NCBI GenBank assembly: GCA_024278285.1
Contig: JAJRTM010000708.1
Span: forward strand, 1-7,583
From: Planctomycetota bacterium
Lineage (GTDB): Bacteria > Planctomycetota > Planctomycetia > Planctomycetales > Planctomycetaceae
Direction of reading: 5' to 3'
DNA: 7,583 nt
The notes beneath the pieces were generated by a model. It was not told where the DNA came from and made no database searches. It worked only from the letters and a program-made list of their open reading frames with translations. The position numbers and the translations under genes are program-made. Below, piece after piece: positions 1 to 6,717 of this stretch. How positions within the stretch are numbered: position 1 is the stretch's first letter; every line of letters starts with the position of its first letter.

Positions 1-383
1 TCGGAATCTGCACGAATTTCAATGATCATCTCCTTATGCCCTCCCGGACCGTACAGTGCTTCTGCGACTCGCTTCTCTTCCTCTAGGCGTGGCCCATATT
101 TAAGCACAGGCGTTTGGACATCCCCTTCGAAAACATAAGGATTCGGATCTGTCTTGATACCTTCTCGATCTCGATTGAAACCAATATTGACGACGAGAAC
201 CTTCTCTCGGGAAGTGACCGGAGGACGAGCAAGCTGATCGCTGGGGAGCTTGACACGTTCATCTGCCTGTGTTTGTTCAAAGTTGGTCACCATCATAAAA
301 AAGGCGATCAATTGAAAGACAATATCGATCATCGGAGTCATATCCGGTTCGATAACCGTTGATTCGTGCTTTTTATATCGCAC
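1..383 (-). CDS. exbD: ExbD/TolR-family biopolymer transport protein, 3' end missing
   Basis: This is the ExbD/TolR partner of an ExbB proton channel: a single-span inner-membrane protein whose periplasmic domain transmits the force. The visible 127 residues have a short cytoplasmic N-terminus, then one membrane helix (about residues 18-34) opening with MTPMIDIVFQLIAFFMM. Asp20 sits where the family has its essential proton-carrying Asp (Asp25 in E. coli ExbD). The periplasmic part follows (DERVKLPSDQLA, KVLVVNIGFN, EMIIEIRADS), matching the usual ExbD strand pattern. The frame is open to the window edge; the family usually has about 140 residues, and this one carries an insert near residues 70-95, so probably a few tens are missing. 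The GTG start at 383 is chosen because AGGAG lies 7 nt upstream. It follows the ExbB gene after 133 bp in the same direction, which suggests a functional pair. TolR is the main alternative name. Confidence 0.93.
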   Translation of the reverse strand, partial: MRYKKHESTVIEPDMTPMIDIVFQLIAFFMMVTNFEQTQADERVKLPSDQLARPPVTSREKVLVVNIGFNRDREGIKTDPNPYVFEGDVQTPVLKYGPRLEEEKRVAEALYGPGGHKEMIIEIRADS

Positions 384-390
384 CGATCTT

Positions 391-395
391 CTCCT
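391..395 (-). promoter_or_regulatory. Ribosome binding site of exbD
   Basis: AGGAG on the minus strand, with 7 nt between it and a GTG codon at 383-381. It decides the GTG start; the first in-frame ATG lies at codon 15, beside the membrane helix, and would remove the conserved N-terminus. Confidence 0.75.
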
Positions 396-516
396 GGCAA
401 AACAAAATTACTGCAACCGCGCCCATCAATCGAATACAGCTAACCTGTAAGAGATTATCCGGGGTACTATAAAATAGATAATCAGGAAAATGTCGAAAAA
501 ACTTATTGTTTTCCAC

Positions 517-1365
517 TTATTGTTTACCCATGGGCAATCGCCCCATCAAGCCTTCACTCACCATGCCAACTTCCAGCATGTAACGTGAAACGCGATTACG
601 TAAAATGCTGTAAGCAACCATGGCAGGAATCGCAACGGCTAACCCTTCGAGAGTTGTAAACAACGCGGTTGAAATACCGTCTGCCAATTCAGAAGGTTTC
701 GGGGCAACGGTTGAAGTCGCAATTTTCTGGAAGGAAAGAATCATTCCGTAAACAGTACCCATCAGCCCAATCATCGGAGCAATCGAAGAAATAAGCGCCA
801 GGTAACTCAAACGATGTTCGTAGTTCATGTTTTCTTCTTCGCCCAGTTCCTGCATCCCTTCAATCGCAGAAGCATAACCACGGTCCAGCCGTCCCATTCC
901 GACTGCCAAAACGCGGGCAACGAGCGATTCATCCGCCTTACATAAATCGTAAGCCCCTTTGTAATCTTTCGCTTCCAGTTTTTGTTGATACGCATCAATA
1001 AAACTTTGCGGAATAAAGACATCCCGTTTCACCTGCAAGACGTTCATCATGACTAAGGCTACCATGACAAAAGAAAGCACCAACAGGATGGCTCCAAAAA
1101 TTCCGGAAGCTTCGATCATCCATGTGAGAAAGCTTCTTTCTTTAGCCGCTTCAACATCGCTGTCTTTTTTCTCATCAGATGCCTTCTTTTCATCTTTCGC
1201 ATCTTCTGCTTCGCCATCATCGGCAGCGGCTTCATCAGCGTATGCACTGGGGGTGATCCCCAGGTGACCGGTAAGCATTCCCCCTGTGATTAAACTCAGA
1301 CACATTACCACCCATAGGCTGAATCGTTTTGTGGCTGTCTGCTCCTTGTCGTTCATCAATTTCAC
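517..1365 (-). CDS. exbB: MotA/TolQ/ExbB proton channel family protein with signal peptide
   Basis: This is an ExbB/TolQ-type subunit, which in the family forms a pentameric inner-membrane channel around ExbD and converts the proton gradient into periplasmic work. With a GTG start at 1365 it has 282 residues. A signal peptide comes first, with hydrophobic core about 16-36 and likely cleavage after AYA at 43. An Asp/Glu/Lys/Ala linker spans about 44-76. TM1 is about 86-110, then a cytoplasmic loop, TM2 about 189-213 with APMIGLMGTVYGMI, and TM3 about 232-255 with ALFTTLEGLAVAIP, the family hallmarks. GGGAG lies exactly 7 nt before the GTG. An ATG at 1371 is too close to it and a TTG at 1386 has no such site, although either would keep the frame. 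The exbD gene follows downstream. The extra signal peptide is absent from E. coli ExbB but, from memory, is common in planctomycete members. Confidence 0.93.
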   Translation of the reverse strand: MKLMNDKEQTATKRFSLWVVMCLSLITGGMLTGHLGITPSAYADEAAADDGEAEDAKDEKKASDEKKDSDVEAAKERSFLTWMIEASGIFGAILLVLSFVMVALVMMNVLQVKRDVFIPQSFIDAYQQKLEAKDYKGAYDLCKADESLVARVLAVGMGRLDRGYASAIEGMQELGEEENMNYEHRLSYLALISSIAPMIGLMGTVYGMILSFQKIATSTVAPKPSELADGISTALFTTLEGLAVAIPAMVAYSILRNRVSRYMLEVGMVSEGLMGRLPMGKQ

Positions 1366-1633
1366 GTTCATTCTCCCATCGTGCAAAAAAAGTTGCCCTG
1401 AATGATCTGCTCAGGCCCCGATTTTGCTATCTGTTTTAGTTTGGTAAGTGAATCTCTCAATGAGTCCTGTTAATTTCACATCTTAATCAGAAACTGTCTG
1501 ATCAAAGTATCTGTAAACGAATGCTTGTTTTGAAGAAGCATCATGACATCGAACGGCAGGCTAATCAACCAGTCATTACGAAAAATAGTTATCTCGACGT
1601 AAATGAATGGATTAAAACCGAACAAATTTCTTC
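1366..1633. other. 268-bp gap between the TPR gene and exbB
   Basis: No gene or convincing sigma-70 promoter was found on either strand. Two small structures are visible. A perfect 6-bp inverted repeat, ATCAGA with TCTGAT around a 5-nt loop, is at 1486-1502. A 5-bp hairpin (arms 1397-1401 and 1411-1415) lies just upstream of seven consecutive Ts on the minus strand (1385-1391), right before the exbB start. The length of the gap suggests that exbB may have its own promoter or leader, but none can be placed with confidence. Confidence 0.4.
1373..1377 (-). promoter_or_regulatory. Ribosome binding site deciding the exbB start
   Basis: GGGAG on the minus strand, 7 nt before the GTG at 1365. The ATG at 1371 leaves only 1 nt of spacing, which is too short, so GTG is the preferred start. 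Confidence 0.6.
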
Positions 1634-2692
1634 TCAACCTCCACTCAGTTTTTTGGCCCAGGGGTTATTCGGGTATTTTGATTCCAAAATGGCTCGAGCT
1701 TCGTCCGCGCGACCGGGTTGCCCGACTGTTACCCATAGTTTGGAGAGATTGTACAGAGATTCTGCATGTAAATCCTGTTGACCAGAGAACAAAACATCCA
1801 CCAGCAAAAACGCCAGCAATGCTTCCTGACTTTTCCCTTTTGCCAATAACGCTGTCCCACGCAGAATTTGTGCCTGTGCCTGCAAACGGGCATCCGATTC
1901 CTTCGCATTTTCAATGACTGTCTCCAGAAGCTTTAAGGCTTCATCGTTTTGCGATTTCAGATTAAGGCAAGTTGCTTTTCCCAGCATCGCTTCGAGTTGC
2001 CGTTGTTTGGAAGACTCATCTTTGGCAGGAGATTTCAAGACTTGGTCAAAAGCCTGCATCGCCTGGTCAACCTGGTTTTGTGCGAGTAAAACATGCGCTT
2101 TCGAAGATTTTGCAGCGAGTTGATAATCGTTAAAGGGGGAACTTTCCAGCTTTGTGAAAGTGGCTCCAGCATTCGTGAAGTCTTTATTGGCCAGATAAAG
2201 TTGACCCAAATAATTGATCGCTTCGTAATATCGAAAACTGGAGGCATTTGTATCTGTGAAGTTTTTCATTCTGGTGATCGCTTCAGGCAGTTTGGCATGG
2301 TCAGCTAGTGCCCATTTTGCCAGAACTCGCGAAATAAAGAATTGAAAATCCGTTCGCAGGTTCTCCGCAGAAGCAGGCGATTTTTCCATGTCACTTTTCA
2401 AGCTTTTAATGGCTGCCTCGTAGTTGCCATTTTGTTCTTGTGCAAGTGCGCCGTTTAATGTAGCGGGGGCACCGTCCCACTCTATCTTTTTGATATCGTT
2501 GGCGGGAATTTCAATTTCTGCACCCGTTTGCGGTTTAAGCTTGATTGCCGTTTTCGTGACCGCAGTCACTTTGCCGGAGAGACGGTTCTCAGCCGACTTT
2601 CGGGTAATGATATCGATCGCAAAACAATCAGAAGCAGCCAGGCAGACAATCAAGGCTACACATAGCAGGCTACGGGTCTTTGAGTTATTCAC
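1634..2692 (-). CDS. Secreted TPR protein with N-terminal small beta domain
   Basis: This 352-residue protein has a Sec signal peptide (hydrophobic core about 8-20, likely cleavage after SDCFA at 25) and no other membrane helix, so it should be periplasmic. Residues about 26-75 (RLSGKVTAV, AIKLKPQTGAEIEIP, NDIKKIEWDG) alternate in a way that suggests a small beta-barrel. The rest, about 77-340, is helical with TPR spacing, for example NGALAQEQNGNYEAAIKSLK, YLGQLYLANKDFTNAGATF and SLYNLSKLWVTVGQPGRADEA. This beta-plus-TPR layout is familiar from planctomycete proteins of unknown role. Its place between a giant TPR gene and an ExbB/ExbD pair suggests a periplasmic partner, loosely comparable to CpoB (YbgF) beside tol-pal; that comparison is inference, with no sequence match claimed. 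GTG at 2692 is chosen because GGAG lies 7 nt upstream. The stop of the giant TPR gene is 101 bp upstream, so co-transcription is plausible. Confidence 0.9.
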   Translation of the reverse strand: MNNSKTRSLLCVALIVCLAASDCFAIDIITRKSAENRLSGKVTAVTKTAIKLKPQTGAEIEIPANDIKKIEWDGAPATLNGALAQEQNGNYEAAIKSLKSDMEKSPASAENLRTDFQFFISRVLAKWALADHAKLPEAITRMKNFTDTNASSFRYYEAINYLGQLYLANKDFTNAGATFTKLESSPFNDYQLAAKSSKAHVLLAQNQVDQAMQAFDQVLKSPAKDESSKQRQLEAMLGKATCLNLKSQNDEALKLLETVIENAKESDARLQAQAQILRGTALLAKGKSQEALLAFLLVDVLFSGQQDLHAESLYNLSKLWVTVGQPGRADEARAILESKYPNNPWAKKLSGG

Positions 2693-2699
2693 AACGGGA

Positions 2700-2703
2700 C
2701 TCC
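2700..2703 (-). promoter_or_regulatory. Ribosome binding site of the 352-residue TPR gene
   Basis: GGAG on the minus strand with 7 nt to a GTG at 2692-2690. It supports this GTG start, after which the signal peptide begins directly. Confidence 0.7.
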
Positions 2704-2776
2704 AAATTATATTCAGTGGTTAGCTATTGTTGGGAAACTAATTTCATTTTGTATTGATGGACGATGTAACTTTCAG

Positions 2777-2805
2777 TTTACTTCTCATCGGATTTACTTC
2801 TCATC
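2777..2805. repeat. Two copies of a 13-bp word spanning the giant TPR stop codon
   Basis: TTTACTTCTCATC occurs at 2777-2789 and again at 2793-2805, with a period of 16. On the minus strand the upstream copy encodes the last residues (DEK) and the TAA stop, and the second copy follows just after the stop in another frame. It looks like a local tandem duplication. Confidence 0.85.
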
Positions 2806-5800
2806 AGAGGGCGGCTTTCTTCGGACACGTTTTTTCGGAGTCCCTTCTGCCGGCTTTTCGCCTCGCGGCTTTTTCACGCGAGGTTTGTCACCTCTTGACT
2901 TTTCACTCGGCGGATTTTCGCTTCTCGATTTTTGCTCAGGACGCTGCGTCCGTGATGTTTTTTTCCTGACGGGTTTCGATTCACCTTCTGCTTTTTGGGT
3001 TGCCACTTTTTTTCGAGGGGCAGGTTCTTTTTTAGTAGCAGGTTCTGTGGCGAACATTGCTTCAGAAAATGTATCCGGTAGTTCTGCGGCTATTTCTGCG
3101 GTTAATCGCTTTTCGTTTTTCTTGCCAGAAGTCAGAACGTAGCCAACAAAACCGATTCCCGCCAGGAGCATCACTCCCATGAGAATATAGGTCATCGTGT
3201 TATTGGAAGCTTTTTTCTCTTTCGGTTTTTGTTCGACTTTTGGTTCTTCCTCAGCGGCATCTCGTTCCGACTTAGCTGCTGCGTCGTATTGGCTGATTTT
3301 CTTCTTGCCTACACTTTGAGTAATCAATTCCGGTCTGGTCAATGGAGTGGAGACCTCCCCAAGTTGTTGTTGGATATCCTGATACAGCGTATCGAATTTA
3401 TCCCACCAGGGAGTATCTGGTAAATCAGGCGTTAAACTGGTGAAGGTGGTGATTTCCATTTTTGCTCTTTGAAGCTGTTCGTCTGCCATCTTTTTATCTG
3501 AAGCATTTTGAGCATACATGTACCGACTTTGAGCCAGGTGGTATTGTGCTTCCCGATGTTTTTCCTTGTATTCTGGACGAGACTGCCCGGCATTAAGAGA
3601 CATCTGCAAACGCTTGGCAATATTCCCCCAGCCCCAGATGACTGTTTTATCTTTGAACTTTTTTCCGCGGACCGCATCCAGAAAACGCTTTGGTTCGCCG
3701 CCGTATTCTCCCCAGTCCTGATAAACCTGAGCCGCTTCAATCTGGGCATCAAGCACTTTGCTGTTTTTCTTCAGGACACTTTTTATCAACGTTTCCGCAG
3801 AATCGAAATCTCGTTCCTGTCGCTTACAATTGACTAACCTCAGTTTGACACCATCCAGTCGAGCCGGATCGATAAAACTGGGATCATCTTCCCCTCGACT
3901 GAGGATTTCTTCAAATGCTTCGGTCGCACTTGAATAATATTGACTCGCTTTTTGAGGCGACTCTTTCGAGCCTTGAGCCATGCTGAAATAAGTTTCAGAA
4001 ATCCAGATCAGCGATGTGTAACTCTGGCCTCCCTTACGTTTTGATAATTGAGAAAGAAACGATTCAAAACCGCTACGGACTTTTTCAAGCCTTTCCTGGT
4101 CCCCCAGCTTTTTCAGTCGTTCCAGTTCTTTTTGTAACTCGCGCCCCAATTCAACATAAACGGCAGTCAAGGCGGCTCCCCCGGAAGCTCCTGCGATTTT
4201 CTCCAGCGATTCCCTCGCCTGTTCTGCTTTATCCAACTGGCGAGTGCCAATGTAAGCTCGCAACAAATACTGATAAGACAGCGATGCAAACGCGGTACTT
4301 TTGATGTTAAAATCTTCTTTCGGCCTGTCCGCTTCTTTTTTTACTTGAATTGCCTTCACGACCGAATGTGGATCTTTTGTCAGTAACTCAATCGCTTTGG
4401 CATCGTTGCCCCGCATGATTTCAATTTGCGATAACGACACTTTTGCTTTAATCAACACAGCAGGAGAAGGTTTGCTGGCTGGGGTTTTTTCCTGCAATTT
4501 TGCAATCCCGGTTTGCAAATGTTTTGCTGCCTGATCCCGCATTTTATTCAACTCTTCAGGAGTTTTTGTTGATGAATCTTTGAATGCGGTATTCAAATAA
4601 GCGGCCCACAATGCTTGCCCCGCTTCAAGTTGAGCGGTCGGGTACTGCGGAGCAGTTGTTGGAATTTCGCTGTACCACTTGGCTGCTTCCAGCGGTTTAT
4701 CTGAACGCCTGAGGATTCGTCCCATCTCGAGCCGGGCGTCGGTTGCACGATCCGAATTCGGCCAGTTCGCGGCGATAAACTGGCTGATATCGAGAATCAT
4801 TTGCAGATTCTTCTCTTTGTACTGCTTCGGGGCATCGTTGTAGGCTTGAGAAAAACCAGCCATCCCTAGGTAAGCCGCATCGAGTGCAACAGTTGGATCG
4901 GTCTTCTTTAATCGAATTGCCAGATATTTTCCGACGACTGCCGCATCGTAACTTTTTCGTTGCAGATAAAACATGTATGCCAACTTGTAACGGGCCGAAT
5001 TGATCTGTTTGGCAGGAGAGTTGGCATCCGCCAATGCAAGCGCCAAACGGTAAATTCTTTCGGTCTCACTCAGTTGTGCCTGCAATTCCTCTTTGGTGTT
5101 TTGTATTTTCTGTTTATCTTTTGTCTTCTCGGCTGCTTTCACTTTATCTCGCAACGGCCCCACTTGTTCGAGCAAACTGTTCGCGGTCCCGAAGGCAGCG
5201 TCGAAATCTTTGGGATCGCCCGGTTCTCGATCCAACAAGACCAGAACCCTTTGAATCGCGCTGCGGGAAACATCTTTATAGGGGCCTGCATACCGATTCA
5301 GTTTCCGCACATTTTCAAGTGCCTGACGAAGTAGTCGCCCGCGTTCTGCTTCGGGTGTGTTGCGGTCTGTTGCCAATGCTTCTTGTGCGCGTGCCAACTC
5401 CCAGCGAATTCCCAGCCCAACTTGTGTACGGCTTGTTCTCGCATTCCGTTTAAGCCATTCACTTGCTTCCTGAATCACCAATTGAAAATCTTTTCGGGTT
5501 TCGTGATTCAAACAGATTAAACGAAAGTGTAATACTTGATTTTGCAGTTTAATCAGTCCGGGGGATTTTCCTGGATGACTCAACAGTTCGTCATAAATCC
5601 CGAGTGCTTTACGGATATCGTCCTGTTCTTCAAAGCATTTCCCTTGCATCGTGCGTGCATATAATCCTGCATACTGGCTGCGGTATTTTGTATGTACTTC
5701 TTCAAATTCCAACGAGGCGGCTCGCAGTTTATCCTTGAATTCTTTTGAGCCTTGATCATACGTTTGGGCGTCTTCGTAAGTGCAGGTCGCCAGGTCAAGC

Positions 5801-6036
5801 TGCGACCGCATATACAATCCTTCCACCTTTTTCCTCGCGGCTCGTTTTTCTTTTTCATCTTCAGGGATGTAAACGCCGAAGCTTTTCCACTGTTTTTGGT
5901 AAGCATCGTGTGCTTTCTGGAAGATCACTTTTGCCTCTGCGATATTCTTCCTGGCACCCTGCTGGAACTTCAAGCGGTTTTCTGTATTCGCTGGCGAGCG
6001 AGATTTCCATGTTAAAACTTGTGCTTTCCCCAGCAA
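2794..6036 (-). CDS. C-terminal piece of giant TPR protein: TPR array, TM helix, basic tail
   Basis: This 1080-residue frame (counted from TTG 6036) holds most of the giant TPR protein. Residues about 1-910 are almost all amphipathic helices in TPR-like pairs, such as YAGLYARTMQGKCFEEQDD and ARLEMGRILRRSDKPLEAAK. Tryptophan-containing patches IWGWGNIAKR (about 800) and PWWDKFDTLY (about 877) stand out. A charged linker leads to one membrane helix at about 948-970 (ILMGVMLLAGIGFVGYVL). KKNEKR follows at once, placing the C-terminus in the cytoplasm by the positive-inside rule. The last 110 residues are rich in Lys, Arg and Pro, with near-repeats KSRGDKPR and KKPRGEKP. It has no signal peptide of its own. 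TTG 6036 is the first usual start after the TAA but AGGA is only 2 nt away, a poor ribosome site. It is better read as a continuation of the upstream piece. Confidence 0.85.
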   Translation of the reverse strand: MLGKAQVLTWKSRSPANTENRLKFQQGARKNIAEAKVIFQKAHDAYQKQWKSFGVYIPEDEKEKRAARKKVEGLYMRSQLDLATCTYEDAQTYDQGSKEFKDKLRAASLEFEEVHTKYRSQYAGLYARTMQGKCFEEQDDIRKALGIYDELLSHPGKSPGLIKLQNQVLHFRLICLNHETRKDFQLVIQEASEWLKRNARTSRTQVGLGIRWELARAQEALATDRNTPEAERGRLLRQALENVRKLNRYAGPYKDVSRSAIQRVLVLLDREPGDPKDFDAAFGTANSLLEQVGPLRDKVKAAEKTKDKQKIQNTKEELQAQLSETERIYRLALALADANSPAKQINSARYKLAYMFYLQRKSYDAAVVGKYLAIRLKKTDPTVALDAAYLGMAGFSQAYNDAPKQYKEKNLQMILDISQFIAANWPNSDRATDARLEMGRILRRSDKPLEAAKWYSEIPTTAPQYPTAQLEAGQALWAAYLNTAFKDSSTKTPEELNKMRDQAAKHLQTGIAKLQEKTPASKPSPAVLIKAKVSLSQIEIMRGNDAKAIELLTKDPHSVVKAIQVKKEADRPKEDFNIKSTAFASLSYQYLLRAYIGTRQLDKAEQARESLEKIAGASGGAALTAVYVELGRELQKELERLKKLGDQERLEKVRSGFESFLSQLSKRKGGQSYTSLIWISETYFSMAQGSKESPQKASQYYSSATEAFEEILSRGEDDPSFIDPARLDGVKLRLVNCKRQERDFDSAETLIKSVLKKNSKVLDAQIEAAQVYQDWGEYGGEPKRFLDAVRGKKFKDKTVIWGWGNIAKRLQMSLNAGQSRPEYKEKHREAQYHLAQSRYMYAQNASDKKMADEQLQRAKMEITTFTSLTPDLPDTPWWDKFDTLYQDIQQQLGEVSTPLTRPELITQSVGKKKISQYDAAAKSERDAAEEEPKVEQKPKEKKASNNTMTYILMGVMLLAGIGFVGYVLTSGKKNEKRLTAEIAAELPDTFSEAMFATEPATKKEPAPRKKVATQKAEGESKPVRKKTSRTQRPEQKSRSENPPSEKSRGDKPRVKKPRGEKPAEGTPKKRVRRKPPSDEK

Positions 6037-6048
6037 AATCCTGGCCAG

Positions 6049-6051
6049 TTA
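6049..6051 (-). other. In-frame TAA splitting the giant TPR gene
   Basis: The minus strand reads AAT ACC TAA CTG GCC AGG, with coding sense on both sides in one frame. The base after the stop is C, a context generally thought to weaken termination. No start codon with a good ribosome site follows nearby. Confidence 0.9.
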
Positions 6052-6483
6052 GGTATTGGCACTGGCTACCAGTTCATGCTTGGGCGATTTTTTAATGAAT
6101 TGCTCCAGGTACGCCTGAGCCTGATCCAATAACTCTGCCTGTGCATCGGGATTCTGCGAAAATTGTGAACTTCGCAGCAGTGTCACCGCTTTTTCAAAAG
6201 GAATAATCTGCTTAATTTCATCGGGGACATTCTCACGACTCTTCAACGAATCCAAATAAAGCATCGCAGAATCAAAATACTGTCTTTCTCGCAACCCCTG
6301 CACAAATTCAAGGTAAGGCTCTTTGGCATTTAACAGAGCCGGGGTTGCAAATTGAATGAGCCCCATAAGCAGAACCAGGAACAGGCAAATCCCTCGGTTG
6401 CCTTGCCGTCGAATTTGGTCTTCTGACCACAAACGCCAACTGCTTAATACAGTTTTCCAAGTAACATTACAGAAATGTCTCAT
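6049..6483 (-). CDS. N-terminal piece of giant TPR protein, carrying the export signal
   Basis: This 144-residue frame ends at the TAA that splits the giant TPR gene. A long Arg-containing N-region (residues 1-30) leads to a hydrophobic stretch, CLFLVLLMGLIQFATPALL, at about 33-51, with likely signal cleavage after LNA at 53. Two to three TPR-like helices follow (FVQGLRERQYFDSAMLYLDS, AELLDQAQAYLEQFIKK). The last helix pair is left incomplete at the stop, which argues against a natural end. ATG 6483 is preferred because GGGA lies 6 nt upstream; a GTG at 6552 has no ribosome site and would add 23 residues of unlikely N-terminal sequence. On its own the product would be a short periplasmic or membrane-tethered peptide of no recognised function. 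Confidence 0.7.
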   Translation of the reverse strand: MRHFCNVTWKTVLSSWRLWSEDQIRRQGNRGICLFLVLLMGLIQFATPALLNAKEPYLEFVQGLRERQYFDSAMLYLDSLKSRENVPDEIKQIIPFEKAVTLLRSSQFSQNPDAQAELLDQAQAYLEQFIKKSPKHELVASANT

Positions 6484-6489
6484 TATATT

Positions 6490-6493
6490 TCCC
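6490..6493 (-). promoter_or_regulatory. Probable ribosome binding site of the giant TPR gene
   Basis: GGGA on the minus strand with 6 nt to ATG 6483. It is a partial match to the consensus but the best for any nearby start, and it decides against the GTG at 6552. A short inverted repeat (GGGTAT at 6498-6503, ATACCC at 6517-6522) lies directly upstream. Confidence 0.5.
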
Positions 6494-6596
6494 AGCAGGG
6501 TATAATCGGGTACGGGATACCCAACAAATAGATCAATAGAGTTGCCCAGCACGGCTGGTTTGTTTTGACCGCCGTAACCAATAACTATTTTTCTAG

Positions 6597-6619
6597 AGTT
6601 TGCGAGCCGTTCGCAAACT
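6597..6619. repeat. Perfect 9-bp inverted repeat, possible operator or leader hairpin
   Basis: AGTTTGCGA (6597-6605) and TCGCAAACT (6611-6619) flank a 5-nt centre. There is no T-run next to it on either strand, so it is not a standard intrinsic terminator. It lies upstream of the giant TPR gene and overlaps a candidate -10 box, so a regulator-binding site or a 5' leader hairpin is more likely. Confidence 0.6.
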
Positions 6620-6646
6620 TATAATATTAGTAATACGATCTTCGAA
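6618..6646 (-). promoter_or_regulatory. Candidate sigma-70-type promoter of the giant TPR gene
   Basis: On the minus strand TTCGAA (6641-6646, three of six matches to TTGACA) is followed after 17 nt by TATAAG (6618-6623, five of six matches to TATAAT). Transcription would start inside the 9-bp inverted repeat and give a leader of about 130 nt before ATG 6483. The weak -35 match and AT-rich setting make this tentative. Confidence 0.3.
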
Positions 6647-6717
6647 AAGTCTTCTACCATTCTTGAATCGTAACGGTAATTATGCAAGTCTTAAAACGGA
6701 CTTGAACCTCCAAGAGT

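Larger units (their letters stand above)
2794..6483 (-). pseudogene. Giant membrane-anchored TPR gene interrupted by one in-frame TAA
   Basis: Read as one frame from ATG 6483 to TAA 2794, this locus has 1229 codons before the terminal stop, and codon 145 (6051-6049) is TAA. The two sides are in the same frame and join smoothly: a helix ending KHELVASANT is followed directly after the stop by LARILLGKAQVLTW. The ancestral protein would have a signal peptide, about 1000 periplasmic residues of TPR-like helices, one membrane helix near the C-terminus and a basic cytoplasmic tail. A single substitution explains the break, for example CAA (Gln) to TAA, or a Tyr codon to TAA. No frameshift is needed and the long downstream part shows no further decay. 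It may therefore be a recent nonsense mutation, a sequencing error, or a gene made as two products or by readthrough. The two pieces are also listed separately. Confidence 0.75.

Noticed and set aside
114..362. Open plus-strand frames opposite exbD and opposite the TPR genes
   Set aside because: They lie antisense to well-supported genes, have no ribosome sites and show no recognisable domains; they are by-products of the minus-strand coding.
466..496. TCGACA and TATAGT on the minus strand before exbD, a possible promoter
   Set aside because: The boxes are 19 nt apart, longer than usual, and the DNA is AT-rich, so a chance match is likely.
2706..2711. Perfect TATAAT on the minus strand upstream of the 352-residue TPR gene
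   Set aside because: Transcription from it would begin in or after the GGAG ribosome site, and there is no -35 match at 16-18 nt, so it would not give a translatable message.
6036..6051. Frameshift as the cause of the giant TPR gene break
   Set aside because: Both pieces are in the same frame, so a simple in-frame stop explains it and no base gain or loss is needed.
6685..6704. CAAGTC/GACTTG inverted repeat just downstream of the ExbB-type stop, tested as a terminator
   Set aside because: The stem is only 6 bp with low GC and there is no T-run after it on either strand.
6698..6708. Minus-strand GGTTCAAGTCC, an exact match to the tRNA T-loop consensus, next to an ExbB gene end
   Set aside because: The bases on either side do not form a T stem, no acceptor or anticodon arm is present, and the upstream DNA codes for protein.
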